Under the pieces are notes generated by a model. That model saw nothing but the letters and a program-made list of their open reading frames with translations, was not told the origin of the DNA and ran no database searches. From assembly GCA_003427395.1 (NCBI GenBank), contig BFEA01000024.1, forward strand, positions 3,022,259-3,086,258: a stretch of 64,000 nucleotides of DNA, read 5' to 3'. This document shows positions 54,063-64,000 of the stretch, one piece after another (position 1 is the stretch's first letter; each line of letters begins with the position of its first letter). Both the position numbers and the translations under genes were made by a program. The DNA is from Chara braunii (taxonomy: Eukaryota > Streptophyta > Charophyceae > Charales > Characeae).

Positions 54063-55466
54063 AACCAGAATCAATGTCCGAATCCCACTTCTACTGCAGG
54101 CACAACATGAGGTCCACCATAGCCATGACCACCCTTCCTCTTCCTCTGCATAGAGGCCGAGGCTATGGCGGAGTACTGAGGGCTCTCTCTCCTGTCCAAA
54201 GGACAACGCAAAGCGGCTATGTCGCTGCCCCTTCTGTCCCAAGGTCAACACCATGCAGCTATACCGCTGCCCACCCAACCGCCATGCCTGACTCTGTCCC
54301 GAGCTTCCTTGATGCGGCACTACCCCCACTGGGGCCTTCCAGATGCAGCGCCTAACAAGGTGATGAAGATGGTGTCTACCATAGCCGGGTAAGTNNNNNN
54401 NNNNNNNNNNNNNNNNNNNNNNNNNNNNNNNNNNNNNNNNNNNNNNNNNNNNNNNNNNNNNNNNNNNNNNNNNNNNNNNNNNNNNNNNNNNNNNNNNNNN
54501 NNNNNNNNNNNNNNNNNNNNNNNNNNNNNNNNNNNNNNNNNNNNNNNNNNNNNNNNNNNNNNNNNNNNNNNNNNNNNNNNNNNNNNNNNNNNNNNNNNNN
54601 NNNNNNNNNNNNNNNNNNNNNNNNNNNNNNNNNNNNNNNNNNNNNNNNNNNNNNNNNNNNNNNNNNNNNNNNNNNNNNNNNNNNNNNNNNNNNNNNNNNN
54701 NNNNNNNNNNNNNNNNNNNNNNNNNNNNNNNNNNNNNNNNNNNNNNNNNNNNNNNNNNNNNNNNNNNNNNNNNNNNNNNNNNNNNNNNNNNNNNNNNNNN
54801 NNNNNNNNNNNNNNNNNNNNNNNNNNNNNNNNNNNNNNNNNNNNNNNNNNNNNNNNNNNNNNNNNNNNNNNNNNNNNNNNNNNNNNNNNNNNNNNNNNNN
54901 NNNNNNNNNNNNNNNNNNNNNNNNNNNNNNNNNNNNNNNNNNNNNNNNNNNNNNNNNNNNNNNNNNNNNNNNNNNNNNNNNNNNNNNNNNNNNNNNNNNN
55001 NNNNACTCAGACTGGATGGACTGGTACCGACCTAGACCTAGCCTACCGCTACTGGGCCTCTAAAAATGCCAACTTTGTCTTCTTCTGCTCGGCCTCGAGA
55101 ACCCGGCACATCTACTGCTACTGGGTGCGGTACCGGCCTAGCTGCTACTTGAGTGTTTTTCTGCTGCTCTAAGCACCGCGGGCCCCTGGCTCCGCTACTT
55201 GAGTGTTTTCCCTGCTGCAACCCTCAATGCCACGGCCACAGGTAAGCACCAGCCCTACGGGCCTACCAAACAAGCAAGTACCCTTGCGGGTCACACACAC
55301 ACTCATGCCAACAAGCACTCAGACAGGCATGCTAGTCAACAAGCACGCACACATACAGACTTAGAAAACACAGCAGAATGCGGGAGTCTCAGCAAGGCCT
55401 CCATTCCATCGACAGAACTTCAGAAATCAGCAGTGTTCTCAGTCTGTGTTATGGCGGGTCATTACA
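54063..55466 (-). repeat. E3 5' LTR, second part
   Basis: Continues the E3 5' LTR after E4 (compare 37206-38326). It is interrupted by a 610-base N gap at 54395-55004. The corresponding stretch of the other LTR is only about 327 bases, so the gap is drawn too long. Confidence 0.9.
54395..55004. other. assembly gap, 610 N
   Basis: Undetermined bases inside the E3 LTR. Confidence 0.99.
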
Positions 55467-56230
55467 GAATTGTCTCAACATCATCAACAATGAACCAATG
55501 TCGACTTCCTATCTGGCGCTCAGCGCCCAGACTACGAATGGCGGATCCTATCTAGCCTATCTACAATGCCGCTGGTGACGTCAATAGCTCCCCGAAGTAC
55601 GAGCAGATCTCAACCAATGCCGTTCTCCTCAAGCACCAGGTATGTCTCACTCTTCACTCACAACCTCGATCCCCCTCACAGATGCCACGTGCACCCAAGG
55701 ACCACCGTGCGCCCCATCCAACATCTCGCAGACCAGCGCGGCTATGGCTGCCTGCATGTGCCCTGCTGGCCCGTGAGCTGATGGGCGCTTGCCTGCCAAT
55801 AGCGCAACAGCGCTTGCACAACATGTAGCAAGTGCCTGAATGCCAAATGCGGAGGCAGGCACTTTCCTGTATGGAAGTGGCCCGCCTACTAGGCCCCTGC
55901 CCAGAAGCTTCCGGTAGGCCCCAAGTGGCTAAGCCCCTGTCCCAGGGAATCTTCCATAGGGCCTTGGGTGGTTACCCGTGTCCAACTGCCAGAGGCCGGT
56001 GTTCGGTTTATGCCCCGTGTCTGGCCCAGGGCCTGCCTCGATACATTTCGAGAAAGGCAGGTAGGGCCTGGACTTACTCAACCAACTAGTGCTGCGCAAC
56101 TGCCTGAATTTTCCCAGCTGTGTCAATACTAAAACATTAGGCCTCTCGTCACTTATCAGGCCCGCCTTCAGGGCGGCTGTACTTGCTGAAACAGGGCCCA
56201 ATAGGGTTCACCGAGGCCTTGCGCCTCGCA
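55467..56230 (-). repeat. E5-type left LTR, second part
   Basis: Continues 36957 after the E3 insertion (the first four bases gaat are the duplicated target). With 36805-36957 it makes a full-length LTR of about 913 bp, comparable with 936 bp for 63020-63955, but it is more diverged from that copy than the partial LTR next to it. Confidence 0.8.
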
Positions 56231-56594
56231 TTCCCTCCTCCATACTTCCACAGTCCTCTGAGAAGTTCACTCGAATCCCAGGGAGGCTGAGCCTCAGACC
56301 AAAAGAATCAGGCCCAGGGCCACCGACAGTTATCCGTGCCCAACTGCCCACATTCTGAGTTGGGTCCATGCTGCGTATATCACCCAGGGCCTGACTTAGA
56401 TACATTTGTTAAAGGAGGCCAGGGCCTGGTCGCCTTCAACCAACTGGCGCTGCGCAACTGCCTGAATTTTTACCCCAGTTGCGAAGTAGTCCAGAATAGG
56501 CCTCCTGTCGTCTGTCGAGCCTGCCTTCACTTAGGGCGGCCGACTTGTTGCAAATAGGGGCCCGGTAGGGCTTAGTGAGGCCTTGTGCCTCACA
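56231..56594 (-). repeat. extra polypurine tract, 3' UTR piece and partial LTR
   Basis: 56231-56275 repeats the polypurine tract and 3' UTR found at 56595-56633; 56276-56594 is a 319-bp partial LTR nearly identical to 63640-63955. The order is therefore pol, polypurine tract, partial LTR, second polypurine tract, full LTR. This looks like recombination between two related elements. Confidence 0.75.
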
Positions 56595-56605
56595 TTCCCT
56601 CCTCC
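56595..56605 (-). other. E5 polypurine tract
   Basis: The minus strand reads GGAGGAGGGAA directly against the LTR start TGTGAGGC. An identical copy lies at 56231-56241. Confidence 0.7.
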
Positions 56606-56630
56606 ATACTTCGCTAGTCCTCTGAGAAGT

Positions 56631-57686
56631 TCAGTCTTCGATACTCTGGCGCTTTCCCTTCTGCAGAGACTTTTCATATTGGGCCACAACCTGAGGAGCG
56701 GTTTGCATCAGTTCCTCCCTGGTAAACCATCGGTCCTCCTTTGGATCAGTATGATGTCTGGGCCGAACCCTGTATTGCAGCTTCGGTTTCGGAGGGCGTC
56801 CCCTGCCTGTCAGTCTTGGAACTGGCATCTCCTTGTGATCAACGATGTCAGGGGGCAGCATAGAGCGACAAGAGGGAAACTGATCAGTTTCTCTGGACGG
56901 TGCAAGCTTAGAGGCGTGAAAAACAGGGTAAGTACGTAAGTGACCAGGGATGCGAATAACATATGACGGCCCATCCGGTTCATCCCCAACAACATCTAGG
57001 ATTTCCCATGGTCCAAAGTACTGCGGCATGAGCTTGCAGGAGATCCCGTGCTCCTGTCCCAGTTCTGAGGACTTAACCCAAACTCTCTCTCCTACTTGAA
57101 ATGTGGACGGGCGGCGGTGTTTGTTCTCAGACTCTATCATCGCCGCCTGTGCCTTGTGCATCTGTTTGACAACCTGGTGCATCAATCGCTCATATCGATA
57201 AGCAAACTCTAAGGTTTGTGGTGCAACAGAGGGCTGGTTCTCAGGTAATAAGAAATCCAATGGCAGTCTAGGCTTGAAGGTCAATAGCAGACTGTTCGGA
57301 CTCACGCCCGTTGCGTTGTGCACCACGTTGTTGTACAGGCTGGCGATGAGAGCAAGTTTCTCATCCCAGTCTACCTGATTTGGCTTGATGTAATGCTTGA
57401 GCAGGTGTTGTACAACTCGGTTCATCTGTTCTGCTTGCCCATTCGCCTCGGGATGGTTTTCTGATGTCATCGGCAGCTGCGTTCCCTGTTTTGCAGCTGT
57501 GGCTTTCCACAGTTCACTTGTGAATCGCACATCACGGTGACTGACTATAGATTTTGGCAGTCCAAAATCTCTGACCGAGTTCTCTTTGAACAACTTAATT
57601 ACGTACTCGGTCTTAGCTGTTGCAGGCATTGTGACTAATCTAGCGTACTTACTAAATCTATCCACAATGACGTAGACATAGCGCAT
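56631..57686 (-). pseudogene. E5 integrase core and C terminus, first catalytic Asp missing
   Basis: An open frame of 351 residues with YVIVDRFSKYARL, the second catalytic Asp in VSHRDVRFTSEL, Glu in HPEANGQAEQMN, then DFLLPENQ, QYFGPWEILD, PGHLRTYPVFHASK and a chromodomain-like end (LQYRVRPRHH, RWFTREEL). The segment that should contain the first catalytic Asp is lost: upstream coding (GESLSVECA) jumps straight to MRYVYVIVD in another frame. The frame is long but the enzyme should be inactive. The stop lies about 25 bases from the polypurine tract. Confidence 0.8.
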
Positions 57687-58720
57687 TCCACGGACAGGCT
57701 TTCACCAGGCCTCTCCGGAATCGGAAGGGGCTTCAAGAGCCCAAGAGGAGCCTGTGTTCGTGGCTTGTCTCTCTGACCGACCTGACAAGTTTCCACGTAC
57801 AGCTTCGCGTCTTTCATCATTGTGGGCAACCAGAACCTCTGCAACAAATTGGCTGCTGTCTTTTTATAACCAAAATGTTCGGTGGCATCATGACACTCTC
57901 CTAGAAACAAACTACGCAAAGACTCTCTATCTGGCACAAACAAACGTTTATTCCCTACCTTCTCAAGAAACAGCAGTCCGTTGATCAACTCAAACTCGAC
58001 AGAAGTCACCTTGTCCTTCGCCTCGAGGCTGCGTATGATCTCAGACATGAACTGGTCCTTGTGATAGGCTTCCACCAAAGAGCGAGTGACATCATCCTCG
58101 AGCCCGAACTCAGTAATCAGCGCACCAGAGAAATTGGGCCTGCGCGATAAGGCATCAACAACTTTGTTGTACTCTCCTTTGAGATACTGCGGTTCGAAGT
58201 CATACTGTTCAATAACTTCGATCCAGCGCTTCAATGCATCGGAGATCACTGGTTGGGTTCTCATCCACTTCAGGGTCTGATGATCAGTCCTGACGATGAA
58301 GCATCTCCCAAGGAGATAATGTCTCTAATGGGTTAGTGCCTTGTAAATCACGTAGAGCTCTTTCTCATAAGTGGACTTAGCCAACTTCTGAGACGGCATC
58401 TTCTTGGACATGTACTCAACTGGCCTCAACTTTGGCCCCTCCTGCTGCGCTAGCACGACGCCTATGTCATATTGGCTAGCATCCGTGGTGACTTTAAACG
58501 GCTTGTCATGATCAGGAAGTTTCAAGACCTCATGGTGCGTCAACGCATGCTTTAGATGTCTGAAAGCAGCCTCGCACTTGTCTGTTCACTCCCATGGGGT
58601 GTCAAGGCGCGTCAGGTCAGTCAAAGGGGAGGCCACCATGCTATAGTTCTTTACAAAATTGCGGTAGTAGCCGATCATTCCTAAGAAAGACCTCATCTCA
58701 GTCACAGACCGAGGACGCGG
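57635..58720 (-). pseudogene. E5 RNase H and integrase zinc-binding region
   Basis: RNase H reads VTTDASQYDIGVVL, STYEKELYVIY and IVRTDHQTLKW. A TGA at 58586-58588 and a TAG at 58325-58327 both replace positions that are Trp in most relatives (PWE-x-TDK and H-x-RHYLLG). The integrase zinc region follows (ECHDATEHFG, then CQVGQRDK where the second Cys has become Gly). It joins RT through a frameshift near 58730 and the core through a deletion near 57690. Confidence 0.75.
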
Positions 58721-59592
58721 CCAATCATGAATGCTGACAACTTCGCGTCATCGGGCTTCAAACCCTCCGCGGAAATCTCATGACCCAAGTGCAAGATACG
58801 GGTGCGGCCAAACTCACACTTCTCCCCGTTTATCTTAAACTTGTGCTGTTGAAGGAGACTGAGAACTTTGTCTAAGTGTGCTACATGCTCCTCGACAGTC
58901 CTACTGAAAATAAGGATGTCATCGAGGTACACGATGACAAACTTATCCAAGTAGTCGTGAAATATTTGATTCATAGCGTCCTGAAAGGTGCCAGGAGCAT
59001 TGCAAAGGCCGAAAGGCATCACCACAAACTCATACATAACGTACTTGGTCTGAAATGCGTTTTTTTGTTGATCCTCGGGCCGGATTGCAATCTGATGGTG
59101 CTTGGACTTCAGATCTATCTTACTGAAGTACCGACACCCTTGCACTCTATCTAGCAAGTCGTCGATGCGCGGTAGGGGCTCTCTGTTCTTGACAATGATG
59201 GCATTGAGGCCCCTATAGTCAATGCACATCCTCAATGTTCCCCACTTCTTCGATACGAATAGGACTGGAGATCCATAAGGAGAAACACTCGGCCGGATCC
59301 AACCCTTCTCTACGAGTTCCTTGAGTTGCCGGCGAAGCTCATCAAGCTCGCCTGGAGACATGTGATAGATCCTACCCTTTGGGATGCTAGACCCTGGGAT
59401 AATCTCTATTGCGTGGACAACCTCCCTCTCAACAACCCCTGTAGGCTCTTCAAATAGATCAGGGTACTTGGCAACTACTCCCTCTATCTTCGGCAGTATT
59501 TTCACCGGCTCACCTGTTGCAGAGACATAGACTAGATACATACCCTCCTCCGGATTTTGCTTGTAATAGTTATAGAAGGAGGCCGCACACAT
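58702..59592 (-). CDS. E5 reverse transcriptase
   Basis: An open frame of 296 residues with VVHAIEIIPGSSIPKG, GSPVLFVSKKWGTLRMCIDY, motif A FSKIDLKSKHHQI (Lys-His where Gly-Tyr is usual), motif B MPFGLCNAPGTFQ and motif C YLDD at 58918-58929. The thumb continues to LGHEISAEGLKPDD and then leaves the frame. Catalytic aspartates are kept; the GYHQ to KHHQ change in motif A may harm activity. The frame begins within the protease-RT linker, shifted relative to the protease. Confidence 0.75.
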   Translation of the reverse strand: MCAASFYNYYKQNPEEGMYLVYVSATGEPVKILPKIEGVVAKYPDLFEEPTGVVEREVVHAIEIIPGSSIPKGRIYHMSPGELDELRRQLKELVEKGWIRPSVSPYGSPVLFVSKKWGTLRMCIDYRGLNAIIVKNREPLPRIDDLLDRVQGCRYFSKIDLKSKHHQIAIRPEDQQKNAFQTKYVMYEFVVMPFGLCNAPGTFQDAMNQIFHDYLDKFVIVYLDDILIFSRTVEEHVAHLDKVLSLLQQHKFKINGEKCEFGRTRILHLGHEISAEGLKPDDAKLSAFMIGRVLGL

Positions 59593-60206
59593 GCTCTGTA
59601 GGACTCAATCAGACTACTAGCTTTGAACTTACGTAATCTGGCGGTCCCCCCACCTAGCAAAGTGTGTTTGACCACTTTTCGGTCCCAGTCAAACTGGGGC
59701 TGTGCAACGGAGAGGTAGTACATACCTAACAAGATATCCATAGGGAGATCATCGCTCATTAGGAACGAAACATGATGTCTCAGTTCCCCTCCCGCGTACG
59801 GGAAACAACACTCAATATTCTGGAGGTATTCATTAACTACCATGCACTGTTTGTTGGCACAGGTCGACTCCACAGGTCGACTCAGGCGCTGCACTTGCCC
59901 CTGTAAGCGCAGCCTCTCGACGCGCGCGCGACTAATGAAGTTCCTTGTCGAGCAAGTGTCATAAGAGGCCTCGGCCTTGCGGCCGCCGATGACAACCTCG
60001 CCGACGAACATCTCTCCCTTAGGGGCTTTGGCCGATGCCGTCCAAGAAGCTAGTGGGTCTGACCTAGACCACTCCTCCTCTAGCTCCTCTAAGGACTCAA
60101 ACACATTCATCGAACAGAGGCTTGATGGGTCTGAATGTGTTTGCGGGATGACAATGGAGTCAGTAGCTTGGGCCATCTCTCGAGATGGTGAGGGTGTGTC
60201 CACCAC
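59580..60206 (-). pseudogene. E5 aspartic protease with altered active site
   Basis: The frame reads an acidic linker (ESLEELEEEWSRSD), then GRKAEASYDTCSTRNFISR, where the DTG triad has become Asp-Thr-Cys, and later PMDILLGMYYLSVAQPQFDW, the conserved second block. Loss of the Gly would be expected to inactivate the enzyme. The annotated start is a GTG-type beginning of the open frame, not a supported initiation codon. Confidence 0.65.
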
Positions 60207-60235
60207 CTCGATCCTAGCAGGAACAACTACTATTC

Positions 60236-61744
60236 CTACTGGCCCGATGCGTTTCTCGGAGCGGTGCCAGAACTGCTGGCCACATTGCTACCAACGGGAG
60301 CGGAGGATCCCAACGCTTGCCCCATCATAGGCGGGATCTTTTCGGTCACCTTCTTATTTCGACACTTGAATTGGTTATGGCCATATTGGCCACAACGGAT
60401 ACAAGCCTGCCGCGTGTACCGATCTCTCCACACGTCCTCAGTGAGACCCGCTTTCTCCCATGGAGGAGCATTGGGGTCAACTTGACTCCTAGACCGGGAA
60501 CCTTCACGGCCTCTACCGGTCGCCTTACCTTTTTGAGCTACGACAACGACTACTCCATCCGTTGAAGCTTCTACGCTGCTGGCCTCTGAACCCACTTTCG
60601 ACTGGAAGTCGTAGTCCAATTCGATGGTGGAACCATCGTTGTCGACGAACATGATGCGTCCCTTCGCTTTCCAGTTGGGAGGCAGTGACTTTCTCCTACC
60701 ATCCGTTGTGGGTGTCTGACCATGCCCTGTCTTTGCTTCCAGGTCTAGGGCCTTCTTGCCGAACGAGGGGAAGTTGTGCATGTTGATGTTGGCCTCACCT
60801 GCCAACTGATTCCTGAGAGGCATAGGAAAGCATCTCAGGTGGGAGGTGAGTAAAACATGGGCGTCATAGCGAACCCTAGGGACACAGATCAGGCACTTTA
60901 CAGCGTCAGTGGCCTCTGTTACTGACTTAAACTGCCTCGTGTGCAGTGTTAGGATCGCGTCAGTAGCCATCCAGTTTCTGGGTGACCGCTCAACTATCTT
61001 GCTGCACTCCCCTCTAGATAGGAGGCAGCCACAAGCACTTCCTCCTGCTGGAGCGGTATATGGGGATACCCCAGTCACCGGTGGGACAAAAGGAGGATGT
61101 ACAACGGGCCAGACACCAGGCCCAGACAACGATGGTGCCGCCTGCGCTCGCCTGACCAAGACGGCCAGGCTCTGTTGGATGTCTTGTAAGATCTCCGTTT
61201 GGTGATCTTGCATCTCTGCTACACCTAGCAAGACCGACCTCAGGGTCCTCACTTCATCATCCAACTCCGCTGGGTCCATCTCCTCTAACTCGCTAATGTC
61301 CGCTTGCCTCCGCTGCAACCTGGCTCTCCTTCTAATCATTCTTTATTTTTCTGTTTTAATCTCTCCTAAAGCCTGTTGTAGTTGTGCCTCGCGATCAGCA
61401 GCTTGCTGTATGGCGACCTCCTCGGGAGTCGACACTAATGGCTGGCTTGCCATGACGCCAGTGGACTGACTCAGGGTCTGCGCGATCGTTGACCCTACGG
61501 TCCCTGAACTGCTAGCCTGGGAACTCCGCTGCGCTGCAGTTGCCATGGCTGCTGAAGCTGCGGCTTCGCTTGCGAATGCCCTGCTGGCCTCTGCTGCCCT
61601 AGCTCTTCGCTGCTGCTGCTGCCTCTCCCTTTGTTGGCGGAACAACAACCTATCACCCTCGGGTCCTAATGCCACGTGGGCAATTGGGCGTCTAGCCGAT
61701 CGCAAGATCCGGTTGTCCTCACTAGTGGAATCCCTATCGCTCAT
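60236..61744 (-). pseudogene. E5 Gag with intact zinc knuckle
   Basis: The ATG at 61744 (MSDRDSTSEDN) opens 133 codons of Ala/Gln-rich, coiled-coil-like sequence. A single TAA (61343-61345) interrupts, and the same frame continues for 367 residues: an Arg-rich helix, LEEMDPAELDDEVRTLRSVL, a damaged capsid region, and a perfect knuckle CIRCGQYGHNQFKC (60362-60403). Sequence around GGSACGCLLSRG does not fit a capsid and may be a shifted or replaced stretch. It overlaps no other gene; the protease follows after 30 bases. Confidence 0.75.
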
Positions 61745-62998
61745 AAGCTACAAAACTGTACACAATCTGCGCTAAGACACTCTTTGATGCTTACCGCAGT
61801 GTAGTGCACAAACCGACTTATAATTAATCGGTGGTTGCGTCAGAGAGTATATACATTTGGGTCCAACAGGTAAGTTCAGGTCCCTACAAACGAAACTACT
61901 TTAACTTTGACTAGTTCGCAAACAGAAGCACAATGAACAGAAAACGGTTCTAAACTATGTTGTCTGACAGATGTTAATGGTTGTACATCTAACTAATCAA
62001 AATAAAAATAGAATCATTTGTTGGGTCTGTTTGCAGAGTGGAATCTTGCCCAAACTTATCACCTAGAATCTACCCCTCCCTCAGTTCTTCTTGAACGTCT
62101 CTTGTCGTCAAAGTCCCTGAGCAATCCGGACAGCATGCGTGTCTAAAGGTGTGCACACAACCCACCCCTGTGCCCCGAGTCTTGCTGAGCTGGCCAGCCC
62201 TGCAAAGTATTTATCCTCGCGTGCAGCGAGCCTTACACCGACCGATTGGTTGATCAGGAGGCGTTTATATGGACGGCCCCCGAAGTCCTCAGGAATTCTT
62301 TAACGTCGCAGACAGGACGACGATCACATCCAATGAAAGGTACCCCACTGATGCTTATTTATAGACGCCCGGTCTCGTCTGTCCCCTAGGGCTGGCCTGC
62401 CCTTCAGAACCCCTCTACAGTGCAGCGAGCAGACAAAGGACAAATCAGCAAAGCATGCATGCTCTACTCCCGGTGGGTTGGCATGGTGACCGTGACCCAG
62501 TGCTTCGTCCAGGGCCCTTCAGATAGCACCGCCCTCTCCTTCCAGACGCTCCACGTGAAGATTGACGACTCTCAAGGTTGAGCGCACACGACTCCTCACA
62601 TGAGAGGACTCTCAAGACAGATCACACATCCTCACCGTAAGAAGTGTCCAAGAGGGTAGATAAGGTTAGGGGCAACGTACCTCAAAATAGCTGCCCCCAA
62701 CCACAGATATTCTCATCAGATGACCCGATGTTGATTGTGATGACCAGTTGCCGCTTCGGCACAACCAGCATTGCACAACCGTTCCACCTCAGCATCAATC
62801 GCACACCGGATAGTTCTCATCACACTGCGAACACCCAATAATCACCGCTTAGCCTTCCTGGCGAACCCCTCTCCACCCGGGTCGCCTACTTATCTTCGCC
62901 CTCCTCACTATACACATCCCACGGCACGGTCGCTCACCGTACACACCGCGTGCATATACCGCATAAGGCAGAAGATAAGCGCCAGATTAGCGCACCGA
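61745..62998 (-). other. E5 leader, no gene seen
   Basis: About 1.25 kb between primer-binding site and gag, without a supported ORF. Confidence 0.6.
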
Positions 62999-63016
62999 AC
63001 CACAACTCTGATACCA
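62999..63016 (-). other. E5 primer-binding site, initiator-Met type
   Basis: The minus strand reads TGGTATCAGAGTTGTGGT, three bases from the LTR. The first 11 bases match the initiator tRNA-Met complement. Confidence 0.8.
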
Positions 63017-63019
63017 GAT

Positions 63020-63955
63020 TGCAAGGAAGATGAGCAATAGCGAACTTCAGCAATCAAACAACATCATACACATGAGACCAGATAGTCGTGACCTCGAATC
63101 AAAAGCAGAATTGCATCACGAGTTTCACCAAATAAGAGCACACCAAAAGCTCATAATTGACAATGCTGGAATAGTCTCATCATCATTAATGAAGAACCAA
63201 TGTTGATATCCTATCTGGCGCTCGGCGCCCAGACTACAAATGGCAGATCCTATCTAGCCTAGACTACAATGCCGCTGATGACGTTAACAACTTCCAAGTA
63301 CGAGCAGACCTCGGCCAATGCCGCACGCATCAAGCACTAGGTATGTCTGTCATACCACTCACAACCTCGTTCCCCAACTCACAGATGCCACTTGCACCCA
63401 AGGACCATCATGCACCCCATCCAACATACAGCAGCGCAGCTCGGCTATGGCTGCCTGCTCCTTCCAGCTCGCCTGTGAGCGCGTGAGCCTGGCAGGCGAT
63501 AGCGCAGCAGCGCTTTGCGCACAAAGCAGCCAGTGCCCGAATATCCAGTACGTGGGCAGGCCCTTCCCTATATCGAAGTGGCCTGCTGCTGCGTGCTGTG
63601 CTGCGGTACCGGGCCCCGGCCTAGAAGCTTCCGGTAGGCCAAGGGAGGCTGAGCCTCAGTCCAAACGAATGAGGCCCAGGGCCACCGACAGTTACCCGTG
63701 CCCAACTGCCCACATTCTGAGTTGGGTCCATGCTGCGTATCTCGCCCAGGGCCTGACTAAGATACATTTGTTAAAGGAGGCCAGGGCCTGGGCGCCTTCA
63801 ACCAACTGGCGCTGCGCAACTGCTTGAATTTTTATCCCAGTTGCGAAGTAGTCCAGAATAGGCCTCCTGTCGTCTGTAGAGCCTGGCTTCACTTAGGGCG
63901 GCCGACCTGTTGCAAAAGGGGCCCGGTAGGGCTTAGTGAGGCGTTGTGCCTCACA
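63020..63955 (-). repeat. E5 5' LTR (936 bp)
   Basis: Plus-strand reading TGCAAGGAAGATGAGC to TGTGCCTCACA, bounded on the left by the primer-binding site and on the right by tata. It serves as an uninterrupted reference for the site into which E3 inserted (about 63160-63190). Confidence 0.9.
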
Positions 63956-64000
63956 TATATATATACGATATAAATATATATATATAAATATATATATTGT
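63956..64000. repeat. AT-rich simple repeat next to E5
   Basis: (TA)n and TATAAATA units to the end of the window. The first four bases match the left flank of E5. Confidence 0.85.

Larger units (their letters stand above)
36958..55466 (-). mobile_element. Ty3/gypsy LTR retrotransposon E3 (middle of the nest)
   Basis: Minus-strand element with 3' LTR 36958-38326, internal region 38327-44786 and 5' LTR 44787-45061 continued at 54063-55466 after interruption by E4. It is flanked by gaat (36954-36957 and 55467-55470), a 4-bp target duplication; the uninterrupted relative at about 63160-63190 confirms the site. The primer-binding site is of initiator-Met type and there is a run of eight C (G on the element strand) at the polypurine tract. 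Gag, protease, RT/RNase H and integrase are all present in order but broken. Confidence 0.9.
36805..63955 (-). mobile_element. Ty3/gypsy LTR retrotransposon E5 (outermost of the nest)
   Basis: Read on the minus strand: 5' LTR 63955-63020, primer-binding site, leader, gag, protease, RT/RNase H, integrase, polypurine tract, and a 3' LTR region that ends at 36805 after being split by E3 (36958-55466). Both outer ends start or finish in TG/CA and are flanked by tata (36801-36804, 63956-63959), a likely 4-bp target duplication, though the AT-rich context weakens that. Without the insert the element is about 8.6 kb. Every reading frame is damaged. Beside the 3' LTR there is an extra partial LTR (56276-56594), so the left end may be a recombinant of two relatives. 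Confidence 0.75.

Overview
This is a repeat-dominated piece of a eukaryotic nuclear genome assembly. It has no operons or ribosome binding sites, coding density is very low, microsatellites are plentiful, and almost every recognisable protein belongs to an LTR retrotransposon of the Ty3/gypsy type. The pol sequences and the primer-binding sites (three initiator-Met-like, one Asp-like) resemble those of land plants and streptophyte algae. A charophyte such as Chara is my best guess, at low confidence; a basidiomycete is not excluded. I recognise no complete host gene. One GC-rich open frame at 27.4-28.1 kb that ends in a good splice-donor sequence could be a host exon.

Layout. 1-1.9 kb: an LTR-like repeat, a TATA box and a short RG-rich ORF. 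2.1-4.0 kb: degenerate tandem repeats. 4.0-14.4 kb, minus strand: an unusual Ty3/gypsy element (here E2) with Gag, protease, RT, RNase H and integrase. It has an Asp-tRNA-type primer-binding site, and in and around its leader lies an array of two unrecognised small domain families (A and B, four copies each). 14.4-34.5 kb: mostly non-coding, with minisatellites, inverted repeats, microsatellites, a Gag fragment and clear assembly artefacts. The main artefact is a 38-bp Nextera mate-pair junction adaptor at 25534-25571, followed by a 1234-bp exact-looking duplication of 17654-18887. 35.3-36.2 kb: a fossil integrase fragment (E6). 36263-36552: a 290-bp foldback element with palindromes inside its arms.

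36.8-63.96 kb is a nested stack. E5 (minus strand, left LTR starting at 36805, right LTR ending at 63955) has its left LTR interrupted by E3 (minus, 36958-55466). The 5' LTR of E3 is in turn interrupted by E4 (plus, 45062-54058). The boundaries are supported by 4-bp target duplications (gaat for E3, actg for E4, probably tata for E5) and by uninterrupted paralogous copies elsewhere in the window. All three carry Gag, protease, RT/RNase H and integrase relics broken by stops, frameshifts and small duplications, so none looks autonomous.

The domains act together as in any Ty3/gypsy element: Gag packages the RNA, protease cuts the polyprotein, RT and RNase H copy the RNA from a tRNA primer, and integrase inserts the copy. 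What is not explained by this plan is the A/B domain array of E2.
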